A stretch of 64,000 bases of DNA, taken from [Actinomadura] parvosata subsp. kistnae. Its GTDB lineage: Bacteria > Actinomycetota > Actinomycetes > Streptosporangiales > Streptosporangiaceae. The stretch covers positions 117,406-181,405 of the forward strand of contig NZ_OOHJ01000003.1 in the NCBI RefSeq assembly GCF_900323885.1, given 5' to 3'. The translations under genes and the position numbers were made by a program. Shown here in pieces: positions 41,992 through 51,142 of this stretch; position 1 is the stretch's first letter, and each line of letters opens with the position of its first letter. The notes under the pieces were generated by a model. It was not told the DNA's origin. It ran no database searches and was given only the letters and a program-made list of their open reading frames with translations.

Positions 41992-43100
41992 GCGGGCACC
42001 CGCACGCTCAGCCGGTGGCCGCCGGTGGTGGGGCCGGCCGTGACCGTGCCGCCCGCGCCGGTCACCCGCTCGGTGAGCCCGCGCAGCCCGCTGCCCTGCT
42101 CGTACGGCCCCGCGCCGCCGCTCCCGTCGTCCACGATCTCAAGGATGGCGGTGCCGTCCTCGTACGTCATCCTGATCTCGCACCGCGTGGCGCGCGCGTG
42201 GCGGACGACGTTGGTGGTGCCCTCGCGCACGCCCCAGCCGAGCAGGCCGTCGAGCGGCTCGGGCAGCGGCGTGCCGGCCAGCCGCACCTCGGCGTGCACG
42301 CCGGCGGCCCGCAGCACCGCCCTGGCGTTGTCGAGCTCCTCCTCCAGGCTGCGCCGCCGGTAGCCGGTGACGGCCTCGCGCACCTCGACGAGGGCCTTCC
42401 TGGCGACGGTCTCGATGTCGCCGATCTCCTTGCGCAGCTGCGGCGACTGCTCGGCCAGCCGCCCGGCCAGCTCGCTCTTGAGCACGATCAGCGACAGGCT
42501 GTGGCCGAGCAGGTCGTGCAGGTCGCGGGCGATGCGCAGCCGCTCTTCGGTGGCCGCCAGCCGGGCCACCTCGTCTTGGGCCAGGCGCAGCCGGATGCTC
42601 ATCGCCCTGCTGTTGCGGATGCTGATGAACAGCACGCCGAGCGTCACCACCTGGAGGGCCAGCACGATGAGGCCGGCGGCGTCGTTGCCGTGGGCCACGC
42701 CGGCGGCGATGACGACGATCAGGGTGAGGACGATGGCCCACAGCGCCCCCAGGGCAGGGAGCGTGAACCCGTACAGCACGACCGTGTAGACCGGCAGCGA
42801 CAGCCAGGCCCCGCCGAACACCGCCGCGGCGGCCACCCCGAGCGCGGTGGTGAGCGCGAGCAGCGGGTAGGTCCGGCTGCTGTGCTCGGTCATGCTCTTG
42901 GGGCTGAGCACCGTGGCCAGGAAGGAGGCGACGTACGCGGCCAGCGTCGCCCCCGCCCAGACGGCCCGGGCGCCGGTGATCTCGCCGGTCACGATCTCCG
43001 CGACGGGAAAGACCAGGTAGACCAGCCCGACCGAGATGCCGGCCAGCCGCCGCCTGGGGGAGCCGGTCTCGTTGAAGCTGATCCGGTCGGCGAAGCTCAT
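41988..43100 (-). CDS. DesK-like membrane sensor histidine kinase
   Basis: Five or six membrane helices (from [19 protein letters not shown] to [18 protein letters not shown]) occupy residues 20-180. The HisKA_3 domain follows, with phospho-acceptor His near 193 in [22 protein letters not shown]. An HATPase domain follows, with N-box [11 protein letters not shown] near 306 and [11 protein letters not shown] near 343. The absence of a large extracellular domain points to sensing within the membrane, as in DesK or antibiotic sensors. ATGA overlaps link it to the permease gene before it and the response regulator after it. Confidence 0.9.
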   Translation of the reverse strand: MSFADRISFNETGSPRRRLAGISVGLVYLVFPVAEIVTGEITGARAVWAGATLAAYVASFLATVLSPKSMTEHSSRTYPLLALTTALGVAAAAVFGGAWLSLPVYTVVLYGFTLPALGALWAIVLTLIVVIAAGVAHGNDAAGLIVLALQVVTLGVLFISIRNSRAMSIRLRLAQDEVARLAATEERLRIARDLHDLLGHSLSLIVLKSELAGRLAEQSPQLRKEIGDIETVARKALVEVREAVTGYRRRSLEEELDNARAVLRAAGVHAEVRLAGTPLPEPLDGLLGWGVREGTTNVVRHARATRCEIRMTYEDGTAILEIVDDGSGGAGPYEQGSGLRGLTERVTGAGGTVTAGPTTGGHRLSVRVPA

Positions 43101-43834
43101 ACGCGTACGGTAGCCCGCCGGTACAGCACCGCCGCCGCCCCGCCCAGCACGACCGCCCAGGCGAGCACGACGAGCACGTCCGGCATGGCCGGGCCGTGGC
43201 CGCCCGCCAGGCTCCAGCCGATGCTCGCGTAGTGGTAGGACGGGGTCAGCTCGGCGACGGCCTTCATGCCGGAGCCGAACAGCTCGGGCGGGAACCACAT
43301 GCCGCCCGCGATGGTGAGGGCGAACATGCAGATCATCGTGGCCGGCTGGGCGGCCTCGGCGGACAGCGCCGAGCCGAGCGCGAGCCCGAGCGCGACGAAC
43401 GGCACGACGCCCAGCCACAGGGCCACCAGCAGCTCCGCCCACCGCTCCGGCGGCAGCGACACGCCCTGCTGCACGATCGCGACCAGCCCCACGAGCAGCA
43501 GCGAGGGCAGCACGAGCGCCATCGAGCTGCCGAGCTTGGCGGCGACGACGGCCCACGAGGGCAGCGGGGTGATCTGGATCTGGCGCAGCCAGCCGGTCTG
43601 CCGCTCGGTGGCCAGCGGCACGGCCGAGCTCATCATGGACGCGGCCAGCGCCCCGTAGGCGGCCATCGACACCATGAGCACGACGTTGTAGCCGACGCCG
43701 GACCCGTCGCTCCGGCTGCCGTAGATGTTGGCGTTGATGAGGTAGAGCAGGACGGGGAAGGCGACGACGAAGATGAGGTAGCGCCGGTTGCGCAGCGTGC
43801 GCAGGGCCTCGGCCCTGGCGAAGGTGAGCAGCAT
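43097..43834 (-). CDS. ABC-2 type exporter permease
   Basis: A 245-residue protein with six helices: [70 protein letters not shown], and [25 protein letters not shown] among them. It shows the ABC-2 membrane pattern with the conserved cytoplasmic [12 protein letters not shown] loop for ATPase contact. Together with the ATPase encoded immediately before it (stop and start share base 43834) it should form an exporter; the substrate is unknown. The kinase-regulator pair follows. Confidence 0.88.
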   Translation of the reverse strand: MLLTFARAEALRTLRNRRYLIFVVAFPVLLYLINANIYGSRSDGSGVGYNVVLMVSMAAYGALAASMMSSAVPLATERQTGWLRQIQITPLPSWAVVAAKLGSSMALVLPSLLLVGLVAIVQQGVSLPPERWAELLVALWLGVVPFVALGLALGSALSAEAAQPATMICMFALTIAGGMWFPPELFGSGMKAVAELTPSYHYASIGWSLAGGHGPAMPDVLVVLAWAVVLGGAAAVLYRRATVRV

Positions 43835-44718
43835 CAGGACTCCCGGGTGAGCCGCAGGAAGGCGGCCTCGAGGTCGGCGGAGGAAAGGCGCAGGTCGCGC
43901 ACGTCGAGCGTGGTGCCGCGGTAGAGGCCGGCGAGGGTGGCGTCGGCGTCGGTGGTGTGCAGGACGGCGGCGCCGTCGGTGATCTCCACGGCGGTGACGC
44001 CGGGCAGCCGGTCGAGCCCGGCGGCGGGCTGGGCGCCGAGGGAGAAGCTGACGGTCTGGCCGCCCGCGTCGGCCTTGATCTGGTCGGCGGTGCCGTCGGC
44101 GGCCAGGCGGCCCCTGGCGATGACGATCACCCGGTCGGAGTGCTCGTCGGCCTCCTCCAAGTAGTGGGTGGCGAACAGGACGGTCCGGCCGCCCGCCGCG
44201 TAGTCGTGCATGGCGGCCCAGAAGCGCAGCCTGGACTCGACGTCCATGGCGGCGGTCGGCTCGTCGAGCAGCAGGACGCGCGGGGCGCCGGCGACGGCGA
44301 GGGCGAACCTGACCCGCTGGGCCTGCCCGCCGGACAGCCTGCTCGCCCGCCGCCCGGCGATGGCGGTCAGGTCGGCCATGGCGAGGATGTCGTCGAGGGC
44401 GAGGGGGCGCGGGTAGAGGCCGCGTACGAGGTCGACGGTCTCTTTGACGGTCAGCTCGGGGATGAGCGCGCCGTCCTGGAGCATCGCGCCCATCTCGCCG
44501 GCGGCGACCGCCTGCGCCGGGGCCCGCCCGTGGACGGTGATCGTGCCCCGGCTGGGCTTGAGCAGGCCGAGCAGCAGGTTGATGGAGGTGGATTTGCCCG
44601 CCCCGTTGGGGCCGAGCAGGGCCACGGTGGTGCCGGGCTCGATGGTGAGGGAGAGGTCGTCGACGGCGAGCACGTCCCCGTAGTGCTTGCTGACGTGGTC
44701 GAACACGATGCCGTTCAT
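43834..44718 (-). CDS. ABC-2 exporter ATPase (DrrA-like)
   Basis: Walker [10 protein letters not shown] near 37, signature [15 protein letters not shown] near 131, Walker [13 protein letters not shown] near 151 and the H-loop [11 protein letters not shown] complete the ABC domain. The C-terminal 80 residues ([17 protein letters not shown]...[16 protein letters not shown]) are the DrrA-type extension. It is the first gene of the four-gene exporter and two-component operon. The pattern ATPase-permease-kinase-regulator is known from Streptomyces antibiotic-resistance and membrane-stress loci; which applies here cannot be told. Confidence 0.92.
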   Translation of the reverse strand: MNGIVFDHVSKHYGDVLAVDDLSLTIEPGTTVALLGPNGAGKSTSINLLLGLLKPSRGTITVHGRAPAQAVAAGEMGAMLQDGALIPELTVKETVDLVRGLYPRPLALDDILAMADLTAIAGRRASRLSGGQAQRVRFALAVAGAPRVLLLDEPTAAMDVESRLRFWAAMHDYAAGGRTVLFATHYLEEADEHSDRVIVIARGRLAADGTADQIKADAGGQTVSFSLGAQPAAGLDRLPGVTAVEITDGAAVLHTTDADATLAGLYRGTTLDVRDLRLSSADLEAAFLRLTRES

Positions 44719-44788
44719 GTGCGGAACGCTACGGGCCGGCTCCGGCGCGGCGGCAGTGCGTTCCCTCCGGTCTTGGCGGTGACATTTG

Positions 44789-45373
44789 TCAGATGACGCG
44801 GCTCACCCGTCCGGTGTCGAGGCTGTAGCAGGCGCCGATGACGGTGGCGCTGCCGCGAAGGAGGGGGTCGGCTCGCAGGTGCGCGACGGTGCGGCGGATG
44901 TGGGCGTGCACCATGGGCGCGACCCGGCCGCCTGAGGTGGCGTAGGCGGGCTGCAGGGCGGCGACGACGGCGGGCAGCTCGCCGGGCAGGGTGACCTGCG
45001 CGCGTAAGGCGCGGGCCGCCGCCGTGACGGCGCCGCAGCGCTGGTGGCCCAGGACGACGACGAGGCCGGCCCGCAGGTCCAGCGGGCCGAACTGGACGGC
45101 GGCCGTGACGAGCGGGTCGAGGGTGTGGGCTGCGGTGCGGACCACGAGCAGGTCGCCGAGGCCGACGTCGAAGACGACTTCGGGCGGCACCCGGGAGTCG
45201 ATGCACGACAGCACCACCGCCCTGGGCCGCTGGCCGGCGGCGACCTGCCTGCGGCGGCGCGGGTCCTGGCGCGGGCGGAAGGACTCGCCCGCCGCCCAGC
45301 GCCGGTTGCCCTGCTCCAGTAAGGACCACGTCTGCCTGGCCGAACCACGCCAGGCGACCGCTTCGTCACGCAC
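44789..45373 (-). CDS. beta-class carbonic anhydrase
   Basis: A 194-residue protein with the zinc ligands of beta-carbonic anhydrases: Cys57 and the Asp59-Arg61 dyad in CIDSR, His110 and Cys113 in HQRC. The sequence ends at the expected length (YSLDTGRVSRVI). It interconverts CO2 and bicarbonate in the cytoplasm. It is a single gene; GTG 45373 is the only reasonable start. No signal peptide is visible. Confidence 0.93.
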   Translation of the reverse strand: MRDEAVAWRGSARQTWSLLEQGNRRWAAGESFRPRQDPRRRRQVAAGQRPRAVVLSCIDSRVPPEVVFDVGLGDLLVVRTAAHTLDPLVTAAVQFGPLDLRAGLVVVLGHQRCGAVTAAARALRAQVTLPGELPAVVAALQPAYATSGGRVAPMVHAHIRRTVAHLRADPLLRGSATVIGACYSLDTGRVSRVI

Positions 45374-45427
45374 GGTACGGGTATGCCCGCCGGCCCGGTG
45401 GGCTACCGGTGGCCTGGCGGGCAGACC

Positions 45428-46273
45428 TCACAGGCGGCAGGCGTAGATGTCGGTGACCAGGATGGCCCTTGCGCCGATGTCCCAGAGCTGATCCATCACC
45501 TGCTGGTGGTTCTTGCGCCGGACCATGGCCCGCACGGCGACCCAGCCCTCGCGGTGCAGCGGCGAGACCGTGGGGCCCTCCATGCCGGGCGTCAGCGCGA
45601 TGGCCTCCTCGATGCGCTCGGCGCGGATGTCGTAGTCCATCATGACGAAGTCGCGGGCCTGCACGACGCCCTGGAAGCGGCGGACGAGCTGGTCGACGCC
45701 GGGGGTGTCGGGCGCGCTCTGCCGCTTGATCAGCACGGCCTCCGACTTCATGATCGGGTCGCCGAACACCTCGAGGCCGACGTTGCGCAGCGTGGTGCCG
45801 GTCTCGACGACGTCGGCCACGGCGTCGGCCACGCCGAGCCTGATGGCCGTCTCCACGGCCCCGTCGAGCTTGATCACGCGGGCGTCGACGCCCTGGTCGG
45901 ACAGGTATTTGTCGAGCAGGCCCGCGTAGGAGGTGGCGATGCGCCGGCCGTCGAGGTCGTGCACCGACGACATGGTGCCGGCCGCGGCGGCCAGCCGGAA
46001 GGTGGAGGCGCCGAAGCCGAGCGGCATGATCTCCTCGACCGCCGCGCCGGAGTCGATCAGCATGTCTCTGCCGGTGATGCCCACGTCGAGGGTGCCCTCC
46101 CCGACGTAGACGGCGATGTCGCGGGGCCGCAGGAAGAACAGCTCCCAGCCGTTGGCGTCGTCGACGACGACGAGCTCCTTGCTGTCTCTGCGGGACCGGT
46201 AGCCGGCCTCCTTGAGCATCGCTTGGGCGGCCTCGCTGAGCGAGCCCTTGTTGGGTACTGCCAGACGCAGCAT
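45428..46273 (-). CDS. hisG: ATP phosphoribosyltransferase, long form
   Basis: The first step of histidine synthesis (ATP plus PRPP). N-terminal lobes begin MLRLAVPNKGSLSEAAQAMLKEAGY, with the phosphate loop VADAVADVVETGTTLRNVGLE near 147-167. The C-terminal ACT-like HisG_C domain (SPLHREGWVAVRAMVRRKNHQQVMDQLWDIGARAILVTDIYACRL) allows histidine feedback inhibition without HisZ; length 281 residues matches actinobacterial enzymes. It follows hisE at 65 bp on the same strand, the usual actinomycete pair. Confidence 0.96.
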   Translation of the reverse strand: MLRLAVPNKGSLSEAAQAMLKEAGYRSRRDSKELVVVDDANGWELFFLRPRDIAVYVGEGTLDVGITGRDMLIDSGAAVEEIMPLGFGASTFRLAAAAGTMSSVHDLDGRRIATSYAGLLDKYLSDQGVDARVIKLDGAVETAIRLGVADAVADVVETGTTLRNVGLEVFGDPIMKSEAVLIKRQSAPDTPGVDQLVRRFQGVVQARDFVMMDYDIRAERIEEAIALTPGMEGPTVSPLHREGWVAVRAMVRRKNHQQVMDQLWDIGARAILVTDIYACRL

Positions 46274-46338
46274 GTCTTCAGGTCCTTACGTGTGGTCTGC
46301 CTTCCGCTGTCTCCTGGTGGCGGGCGCCGCGCGGCGCC

Positions 46339-46602
46339 CTAGAGATGCTTGTAGACCTGGTCGAGGCCGATGCCCTTGGCGATCATCAGCACCTGCACGT
46401 GGTAGAGGAGCTGCGAGATCTCCTCGGCGGCCCTGTCGTCTGACTCGTACTCGGCGGCCATCCAGCTCTCGGCGGCCTCCTCGACGACCTTCTTGCCGAT
46501 GGCATGGACGCCGGCGTCGAGCGCGGCCACGGTGCCCGAGCCCGCGGGCCGGGTGGTGGCCTTCTCTGACAGCTCGGCGAACAGCTCTTCGAAGGTCTTC
46601 AT
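46339..46602 (-). CDS. hisE: phosphoribosyl-ATP pyrophosphatase
   Basis: ATG 46602 gives [54 protein letters not shown], the all-helical MazG-like fold with metal residues in [12 protein letters not shown] and the second helix [19 protein letters not shown]. It is 87 residues, as usual for stand-alone HisE. It converts phosphoribosyl-ATP to phosphoribosyl-AMP, the step after hisG, which follows. The frame extends upstream of the chosen start without homology. Confidence 0.95.
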   Translation of the reverse strand: MKTFEELFAELSEKATTRPAGSGTVAALDAGVHAIGKKVVEEAAESWMAAEYESDDRAAEEISQLLYHVQVLMIAKGIGLDQVYKHL

Positions 46603-46701
46603 GGTCTCTCTCGTCGGTCGGATGACGTGCCTGTTAAGCCTAGTCTGCGTCATGGGGTGGCGCCGCCCCGCGTCCGCCACGCGAGACGGCTCACCCTCGC
46701 T

Positions 46702-47667
46702 TCAGGATCCCAGCGCCTTCTTCGCCCTGGCCACCCGCTCCATGGCGTGCGCGGACTCCCCGCCCTCATGCCCGTTGTACGGGTACACCCGGATGTCCTT
46801 CTCCCCCGCGTAGTGGTTGTAGGCGGCGAACACCGTGGACGGCGGCGTGATGCCGTCCTGCAGCCCCACGGAGAACAGCGCGGGCGTGCGCGCCCGTGCG
46901 GCGAAGTTCACCCCGTCGAAGTAGGCCAGTGTCTCGAAGACCCGCTCCACCTGGTCCTTGAACGCCCGGCAGTAGGCGGCGAGCTCCGCGTACGGATGCT
47001 CCGGCGTGATCTGCGTGGCGTGCCTGATGTGGCACATGAACGGCACGTCCAGCAACGCGCACGCCAGGTCGGGCACCAGCGCCGACACCGCCAGCGCGAT
47101 CGCGCCGCCCTGGCTGGCGCCGCCGACCGCGACCGCGCCGATCCCGGGATGCGCCCTGGCGGCGTCGACCGCGCGCACGGCGTCGGTGTAGAGCCGCCGG
47201 TAGTAGTAGGCGTGCGGGTCGTGGATGCCGCTGGTCATCACGCCGGGCGTCTGCGGCCCCGTGCCCGGGTACGGGTCGGCGGTGTCGCCGCGCCGCCACC
47301 CGCCGGCGCCCTGGCCCCGGCTGTCCATGGCGAACACGGCGTACCCGACGCTCGGCCACAGCAGCCAGTCGATCGGCAGCCCGCGCCCGCCGCCGTACCC
47401 CTGGTACTCGATCACGCACGGCACGGGCCCGCTCGCCTGGCGCGGCAGCAGCAGCCAGCCCTTGATCGGATGCCCGCCGAATCCGGCGAACGTCACGTCG
47501 AACACGTCGGCCACGGTGAGGTCGGTCGGGACGGGGGTGAGCTCGAGCGCCAGGTCGTGGGCGCGGGCCTCGGCGAGCGTGCGCTGCCAGAAGGCGTCGA
47601 AGTCGGCGGGCTCGACCCGGTCGGGGAGGTATTCGCGCAGTTGCGGCAGGGGCAGGTCGACGAACAT
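46702..47667 (-). CDS. acetyl-xylan esterase family protein (CE7, AXE1)
   Basis: AAGGAG stands five bases before ATG 47667. The AXE1 family signature is clear: FDAFWQRTLAEA near 23-34, EYQGYGGGRG near 87-96, MDSRGQGAGGWRRGDT near 114-129, nucleophile Ser185 in VGGASQGGAIA, Asp near 272 in GLQDGITPPST and His near 302 in NGHEGGE. CE7 enzymes deacetylate short xylo-oligosaccharides (and cephalosporin C). No signal peptide, so it is intracellular. It is divergent from a sugar ABC importer 248 bp away, supporting a role on imported acetylated oligosaccharides. Confidence 0.9.
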   Translation of the reverse strand: MFVDLPLPQLREYLPDRVEPADFDAFWQRTLAEARAHDLALELTPVPTDLTVADVFDVTFAGFGGHPIKGWLLLPRQASGPVPCVIEYQGYGGGRGLPIDWLLWPSVGYAVFAMDSRGQGAGGWRRGDTADPYPGTGPQTPGVMTSGIHDPHAYYYRRLYTDAVRAVDAARAHPGIGAVAVGGASQGGAIALAVSALVPDLACALLDVPFMCHIRHATQITPEHPYAELAAYCRAFKDQVERVFETLAYFDGVNFAARARTPALFSVGLQDGITPPSTVFAAYNHYAGEKDIRVYPYNGHEGGESAHAMERVARAKKALGS

Positions 47668-47850
47668 GAGGGCTCCTTACGGGGGGCGCGGTGCTCGTCC
47701 ACGGTACGCGGGCCGGGGCCCCGCAGCGGGAGCGAGGGTCGCTGAACCGGGAAAGCCGACCAATCGGATGCGCTGAATCGTGCCAAAACCGCATCTCCAC
47801 ACCTCACAGCGGTGCCGGTCAGAGCGCCGTGAAACTTACATGACTCGGAG

Positions 47851-47879
47851 TTGTCACTTACCCGTTTAAGTGATGAGAT
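47851..47879 (+). promoter_or_regulatory. promoter and operator candidate of the second sugar importer
   Basis: TTGTCA (47851-47856) and TGAGAT (47874-47879) are spaced by 17 bases. Across the -35 end and the spacer lies the inverted repeat TCACTTA (47854-47860), TAAGTGA (47867-47873). The binding-protein ATG is at 47916. The -10 match is weak, the inverted repeat clear. Confidence 0.5.
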
Positions 47880-47915
47880 CCGCAGAAAAGGCGGCGACAG
47901 ATCGGATGGCTCTTC

Positions 47916-49175
47916 ATGCGACGTACGACGGCGGCATGCGGCACGGTCCTGCTCGCACTCCTGGCCGCGGCCTGCGCCACGAGCGGCCAGGCCCCCACCC
48001 GGCAGGCGGACCGTGACGCCCCCGCGACCCTGTCCTTCTGGTCCACCGGCGGCGACGACGAGACCGCGATCTTCCAGAAGGCGGCCGACCTCTACCACCG
48101 CGAGCATCCCAACGTCACGATCAAGGTGCAGACCCTGTCGTGGGACGACGCGTACGCCAAGCTCCTGGCGGCGGCCACCAGCCGCAGCGGCCCCGACGTC
48201 ATCTCCGGCGGCATGACCTGGACCATCCAGTTCGGCGCCAGGGGCGCCATGGTCGACCTGCGCCAGCACGGCCTCGACGCGCTCAAGGCGCAGGCGCAGC
48301 CCGCGCAGTGGGAGTCGGCGACCTCCCCCGACGGCTCGGTGTACGGCGTGCCGCTCGACATGTCCACGCTCGCCCTCTACTACCGCACCGACCTGCTGGC
48401 CAAGGCCGGGCTCGACGCCCCGCCCAAGACGTGGGACGAGCTGACCGCGGCCATCGGCAGGCTCAAGGCGGCCGGCGTCGACAAGCCCTACAGCCAGGAC
48501 TGGGGCAACCTCGACTGGATCGGCTACTTCAACTACCTCTACCAGGCCGGCGGCACGTTCTACACGCCCGACTGCAAGCCCTCGCTCGACACCCCGCAGG
48601 CCGAGCGGGCGCTGACGTACTGGGTCAAGCTCTACCGCGAGCACGGGGCGCCGACGGCCAGCGTCGAGGCGTCCGACGCGCTCGACACCGGCACCGCGCT
48701 GGTGGTGGGCGGCAACTGGATCGCCAAGGGCATCGACGTCAACAAGCCGAAGCTGAAGGGCAAGTGGGCGATGACCACGCTGCCCGCCGGCCCCGCCGGG
48801 CCGACCACGTTCATCGGCGGCCGGGCGATCGGCGTGACCTCCTTCAGCGAGCACGCCGCCACGGGCGCCGACTTCGTCAGGTTCATGTACAGCGACCAGG
48901 CCATCGCCGCGATCGTGGAGGAGGCCAGGAAGCGCAACCTGCCCTACATCCCGCCGCGCCCCGACAAGGTGGTGGACTCCTCGTCGTTCACGCCCGACCA
49001 GGCCAGGGTGTTCGAGCGGGCGTTCCGCACCGGCAAGGCCGCGCCCGGCTGCCCCGGCTGGGACGAGAGCGCGCCCGACGTCTCCAAGCACCTGCAGTCG
49101 GCCATCCTCGGCAAGGCGGACGTCAAGACCGCGCTGGCCGAGGCCGCCAAGGTGATGGCCCGCAACGCCGGCTGA
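47916..49175 (+). CDS. ABC sugar-binding lipoprotein
   Basis: Signal MRRTTAACGTVLLALLAAAC with a LAAAC lipobox at Cys20. The mature protein is a MalE-type solute-binding protein of 419 residues in total: LSFWSTGGDDETAIFQKAADLYHREHPNVTIKVQTLSWDDAYAKLLAA, then SGPDVISGGMTWTIQFG and VYGVPLDMSTLALYYRTDLLAKAGLDAPPKTWDELTAAI. It probably captures plant oligosaccharides; specificity cannot be read from sequence. It is the first gene of a three-gene importer operon lacking an ATPase, as is usual where MsiK serves several importers. Confidence 0.9.
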   Translation: MRRTTAACGTVLLALLAAACATSGQAPTRQADRDAPATLSFWSTGGDDETAIFQKAADLYHREHPNVTIKVQTLSWDDAYAKLLAAATSRSGPDVISGGMTWTIQFGARGAMVDLRQHGLDALKAQAQPAQWESATSPDGSVYGVPLDMSTLALYYRTDLLAKAGLDAPPKTWDELTAAIGRLKAAGVDKPYSQDWGNLDWIGYFNYLYQAGGTFYTPDCKPSLDTPQAERALTYWVKLYREHGAPTASVEASDALDTGTALVVGGNWIAKGIDVNKPKLKGKWAMTTLPAGPAGPTTFIGGRAIGVTSFSEHAATGADFVRFMYSDQAIAAIVEEARKRNLPYIPPRPDKVVDSSSFTPDQARVFERAFRTGKAAPGCPGWDESAPDVSKHLQSAILGKADVKTALAEAAKVMARNAG

Positions 49176-49187
49176 CAGGAGCCCCAC

Positions 49188-50096
49188 ATGGCGAACCCCG
49201 CGCCGCTGCGCAGCCGGCTGCGCCGCTACGGCACCTCGTACACGATGCTGCTGCCCTTCCTGGGGCTGTTCGCGGCGTTCCTGATCTGGCCGCTGGCCAA
49301 CTCGCTCTACCTGAGCTTCACCACGTTCGACGGGATCAACCCGGCCGCCTTCACCGGCCTGGACAACTTCCGCGACCTCGCGCAGGACGCCAGGTTCATG
49401 CACGTCCTGCGCAACACCAGCGTGTACGTCGTCGCGTCCGTCCTGCTCGGCACCCTGCTGTCGCTGGGCCTCGCCCTGGCCTTCAACGGCTCCGGATGGG
49501 CGCACCGCGTCATGCGCACCGTGTTCTTCCTGCCCTCCGTCACCTCCTCCATCGCGCTCATGCTCATGTGGAAGTGGGTGCTGTTCCCCAGCGACGTCGG
49601 CCTGGCCAACACCATCGTCAGCCGGCTCGGCGGCACCGCCGTCGCCTGGCTGGCCACGCCGGGGCTGACGATCCCCATCCTCGTGCTGATGTCGGTGTGG
49701 GGCGGCATGGGGTACGGCATGGTGCTCTACGTCGCCGGGCTCGGCTCGATCCCCCAGGAGTACTACGAGGCCGCCGAGATCGACGGCGCCTCGGCCTGGC
49801 GGCGCTTCCGGCACATCACGCTGCCGCTGCTGCGCCCCGTCACCACGTACGTGGTCGTGACCGGGCTGATCGGCGCGTTCCAGGTGTTCGAGGCGGTCTA
49901 CATCGTCTTCCGCGGCACCAACAACATCGGCGGCGTGCTCGACTCCGGGCTGATGATCGTCCCCTACCTCTACGACCAGGGGTTCACCCACTTCAAGCTC
50001 GGCTACGCCTCGGCCATCGCGTGGGTGCTCTTCCTGATCATCTTCGTGCTCAGCCTCGTCAACCTGCGCCTGGGCCGCGCGATGAAGGAGCTGTGA
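49188..50096 (+). CDS. sugar ABC importer permease, MalF-type
   Basis: A 302-residue protein beginning with a short cytoplasmic stretch, then six helices (SYTMLLPFLGLFAAFLIWPLANSLYLSFTTFDG onward). The EAA loop reads YYEAAEIDGASAWRRFRHITLPLLRP near 191-216. AGGAG lies before the ATG, 12 bp after the binding-protein stop. It pairs with the following permease; their coding regions share one base (TGATG). Confidence 0.9.
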   Translation: MANPAPLRSRLRRYGTSYTMLLPFLGLFAAFLIWPLANSLYLSFTTFDGINPAAFTGLDNFRDLAQDARFMHVLRNTSVYVVASVLLGTLLSLGLALAFNGSGWAHRVMRTVFFLPSVTSSIALMLMWKWVLFPSDVGLANTIVSRLGGTAVAWLATPGLTIPILVLMSVWGGMGYGMVLYVAGLGSIPQEYYEAAEIDGASAWRRFRHITLPLLRPVTTYVVVTGLIGAFQVFEAVYIVFRGTNNIGGVLDSGLMIVPYLYDQGFTHFKLGYASAIAWVLFLIIFVLSLVNLRLGRAMKEL

Positions 50097-50977
50097 TGGC
50101 CCGGCTCAACGGGCACCTGCTGCGGCTGCCGTTCTACCTGTTGTCGGTGACCATGGTCGTGCCGTTCTACTGGCTGCTCATCACCGTCTTCAAGCCGCCC
50201 GCCGAGCTGGCCAGAACCCCGCCGTCGTTCGTACCGCACTCGCCCACCGTCGCCAACTTCTACGACGCCGCATGGTCGCCCGAACGGGTCAACCCCGGCC
50301 ACCTCCAGGGCATCTTCCAGCGCTTCCAGGTGGACTTCGGGTTCTGGCGGTTCCTGTTCAACAGCGTGTTCATCACCGCCGCCATCACCGCGGGGGCGCT
50401 GCTGATCTGCTCGCTGGCCGCGTACGTGATCGCCAAGCACGACATCAAGGGCCGCCGGGCCATCTTCCTGCTGATCGTCGCCTCGATGATGGTGCCCTGG
50501 CAGACCACGCTCATCCCCAACTACGTGATCATGCGGAACCTCGGCTGGCTCGACAGCTACGCCGGCTACATCGTGCCCGCGCTGGCCAAGGCGTTCGTGC
50601 TGTTCTTCCTCGTGCAGTTCCTGCAGTCGGTGCCGGACGAGCTGATCCAGGCCGCGCGGGTGGACGGCGCCGGGGAGTGGCGGATCTGGTGGCGCATCGT
50701 GCTGCCGCTGCTGCGGCCCGCGCTCGCCGCGATGTCGATCTTCATCGTGCTCGCCGAGTGGAACAACTTCCTGTGGCCGCTGATCATCGTGCAGAGCGAC
50801 GAGATGGCCAACCTGCCGGTCGCGCTGGCGCGGCTCAACTCGTACTACGCGGGGCCGGACCATCAGGGGGCGATCATGGCGGGCGGGCTGCTGGCGTCGG
50901 TGCCGACGATCGTCTTCTTCCTGATCTTCCAGCGGTACTTCGTCCGCGGCATCGCGCTCAGCGGACTCAAGGGCTGA
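50096..50977 (+). CDS. sugar ABC importer permease, MalG-type
   Basis: Starts at ATG 50096 inside the TGATG overlap with the MalF-type gene, so translation is coupled. The 293-residue product has six helices, a MalG-type N-terminus (LLRLPFYLLSVTMVVPFYWLLITVFKPPAELARTPPSFVP), an EAA loop near LIQAARVDGAGEWRIWWRIVLPLLRPAL and a C-terminal FLIFQRYFVRGIALSGLKG ending. The operon ends here at a strong hairpin. Confidence 0.9.
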   Translation: MARLNGHLLRLPFYLLSVTMVVPFYWLLITVFKPPAELARTPPSFVPHSPTVANFYDAAWSPERVNPGHLQGIFQRFQVDFGFWRFLFNSVFITAAITAGALLICSLAAYVIAKHDIKGRRAIFLLIVASMMVPWQTTLIPNYVIMRNLGWLDSYAGYIVPALAKAFVLFFLVQFLQSVPDELIQAARVDGAGEWRIWWRIVLPLLRPALAAMSIFIVLAEWNNFLWPLIIVQSDEMANLPVALARLNSYYAGPDHQGAIMAGGLLASVPTIVFFLIFQRYFVRGIALSGLKG

Positions 50978-50984
50978 AACGCCA

Positions 50985-51018
50985 CTGCCCGCCGCACCTC
51001 GTGAGGTGCGGCGGGCAG
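50985..51018 (+). terminator. 16-bp perfect hairpin terminator of the importer operon
   Basis: ctgcccgccgcacctc (50985-51000) and gaggtgcggcgggcag (51003-51018) pair fully around gt. It begins eight bases after the TGA and has no T-tract. It may serve both directions because the helicase gene converges from the right. Confidence 0.88.
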
Positions 51019-51029
51019 CGAAGAACAGC

Positions 51030-51128
51030 CGGTCAGCCCGCACACAGGCGGGCGGTGTGCGCCGGACGGCCGGTCAGCCCGCAAGCGGGTTTCACCGGCG
51101 GCCGGTCAGCCCGCGCGGTGGCGGGCTG
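51030..51128. repeat. three repeated small hairpins between convergent genes
   Basis: ccggtcagcccgc occurs three times (about 51029, 51070 and 51102), and each copy forms a stem with a nearby partner: GCCCGC/GCGGGC (51036-51053), CCCGC/GCGGG (51078-51089), CAGCCCGC/GCGGGCTG (51107-51128). Together with the preceding hairpin they form a block between the importer operon and the helicase. Confidence 0.75.
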
Positions 51129-51142
51129 TCACGGGTGGGCGG

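Noticed and set aside
47493..49991. An 832-codon minus-strand open frame over the second importer
   Set aside because: It mixes antisense of the binding protein and permease; no ribosome site or family resemblance.
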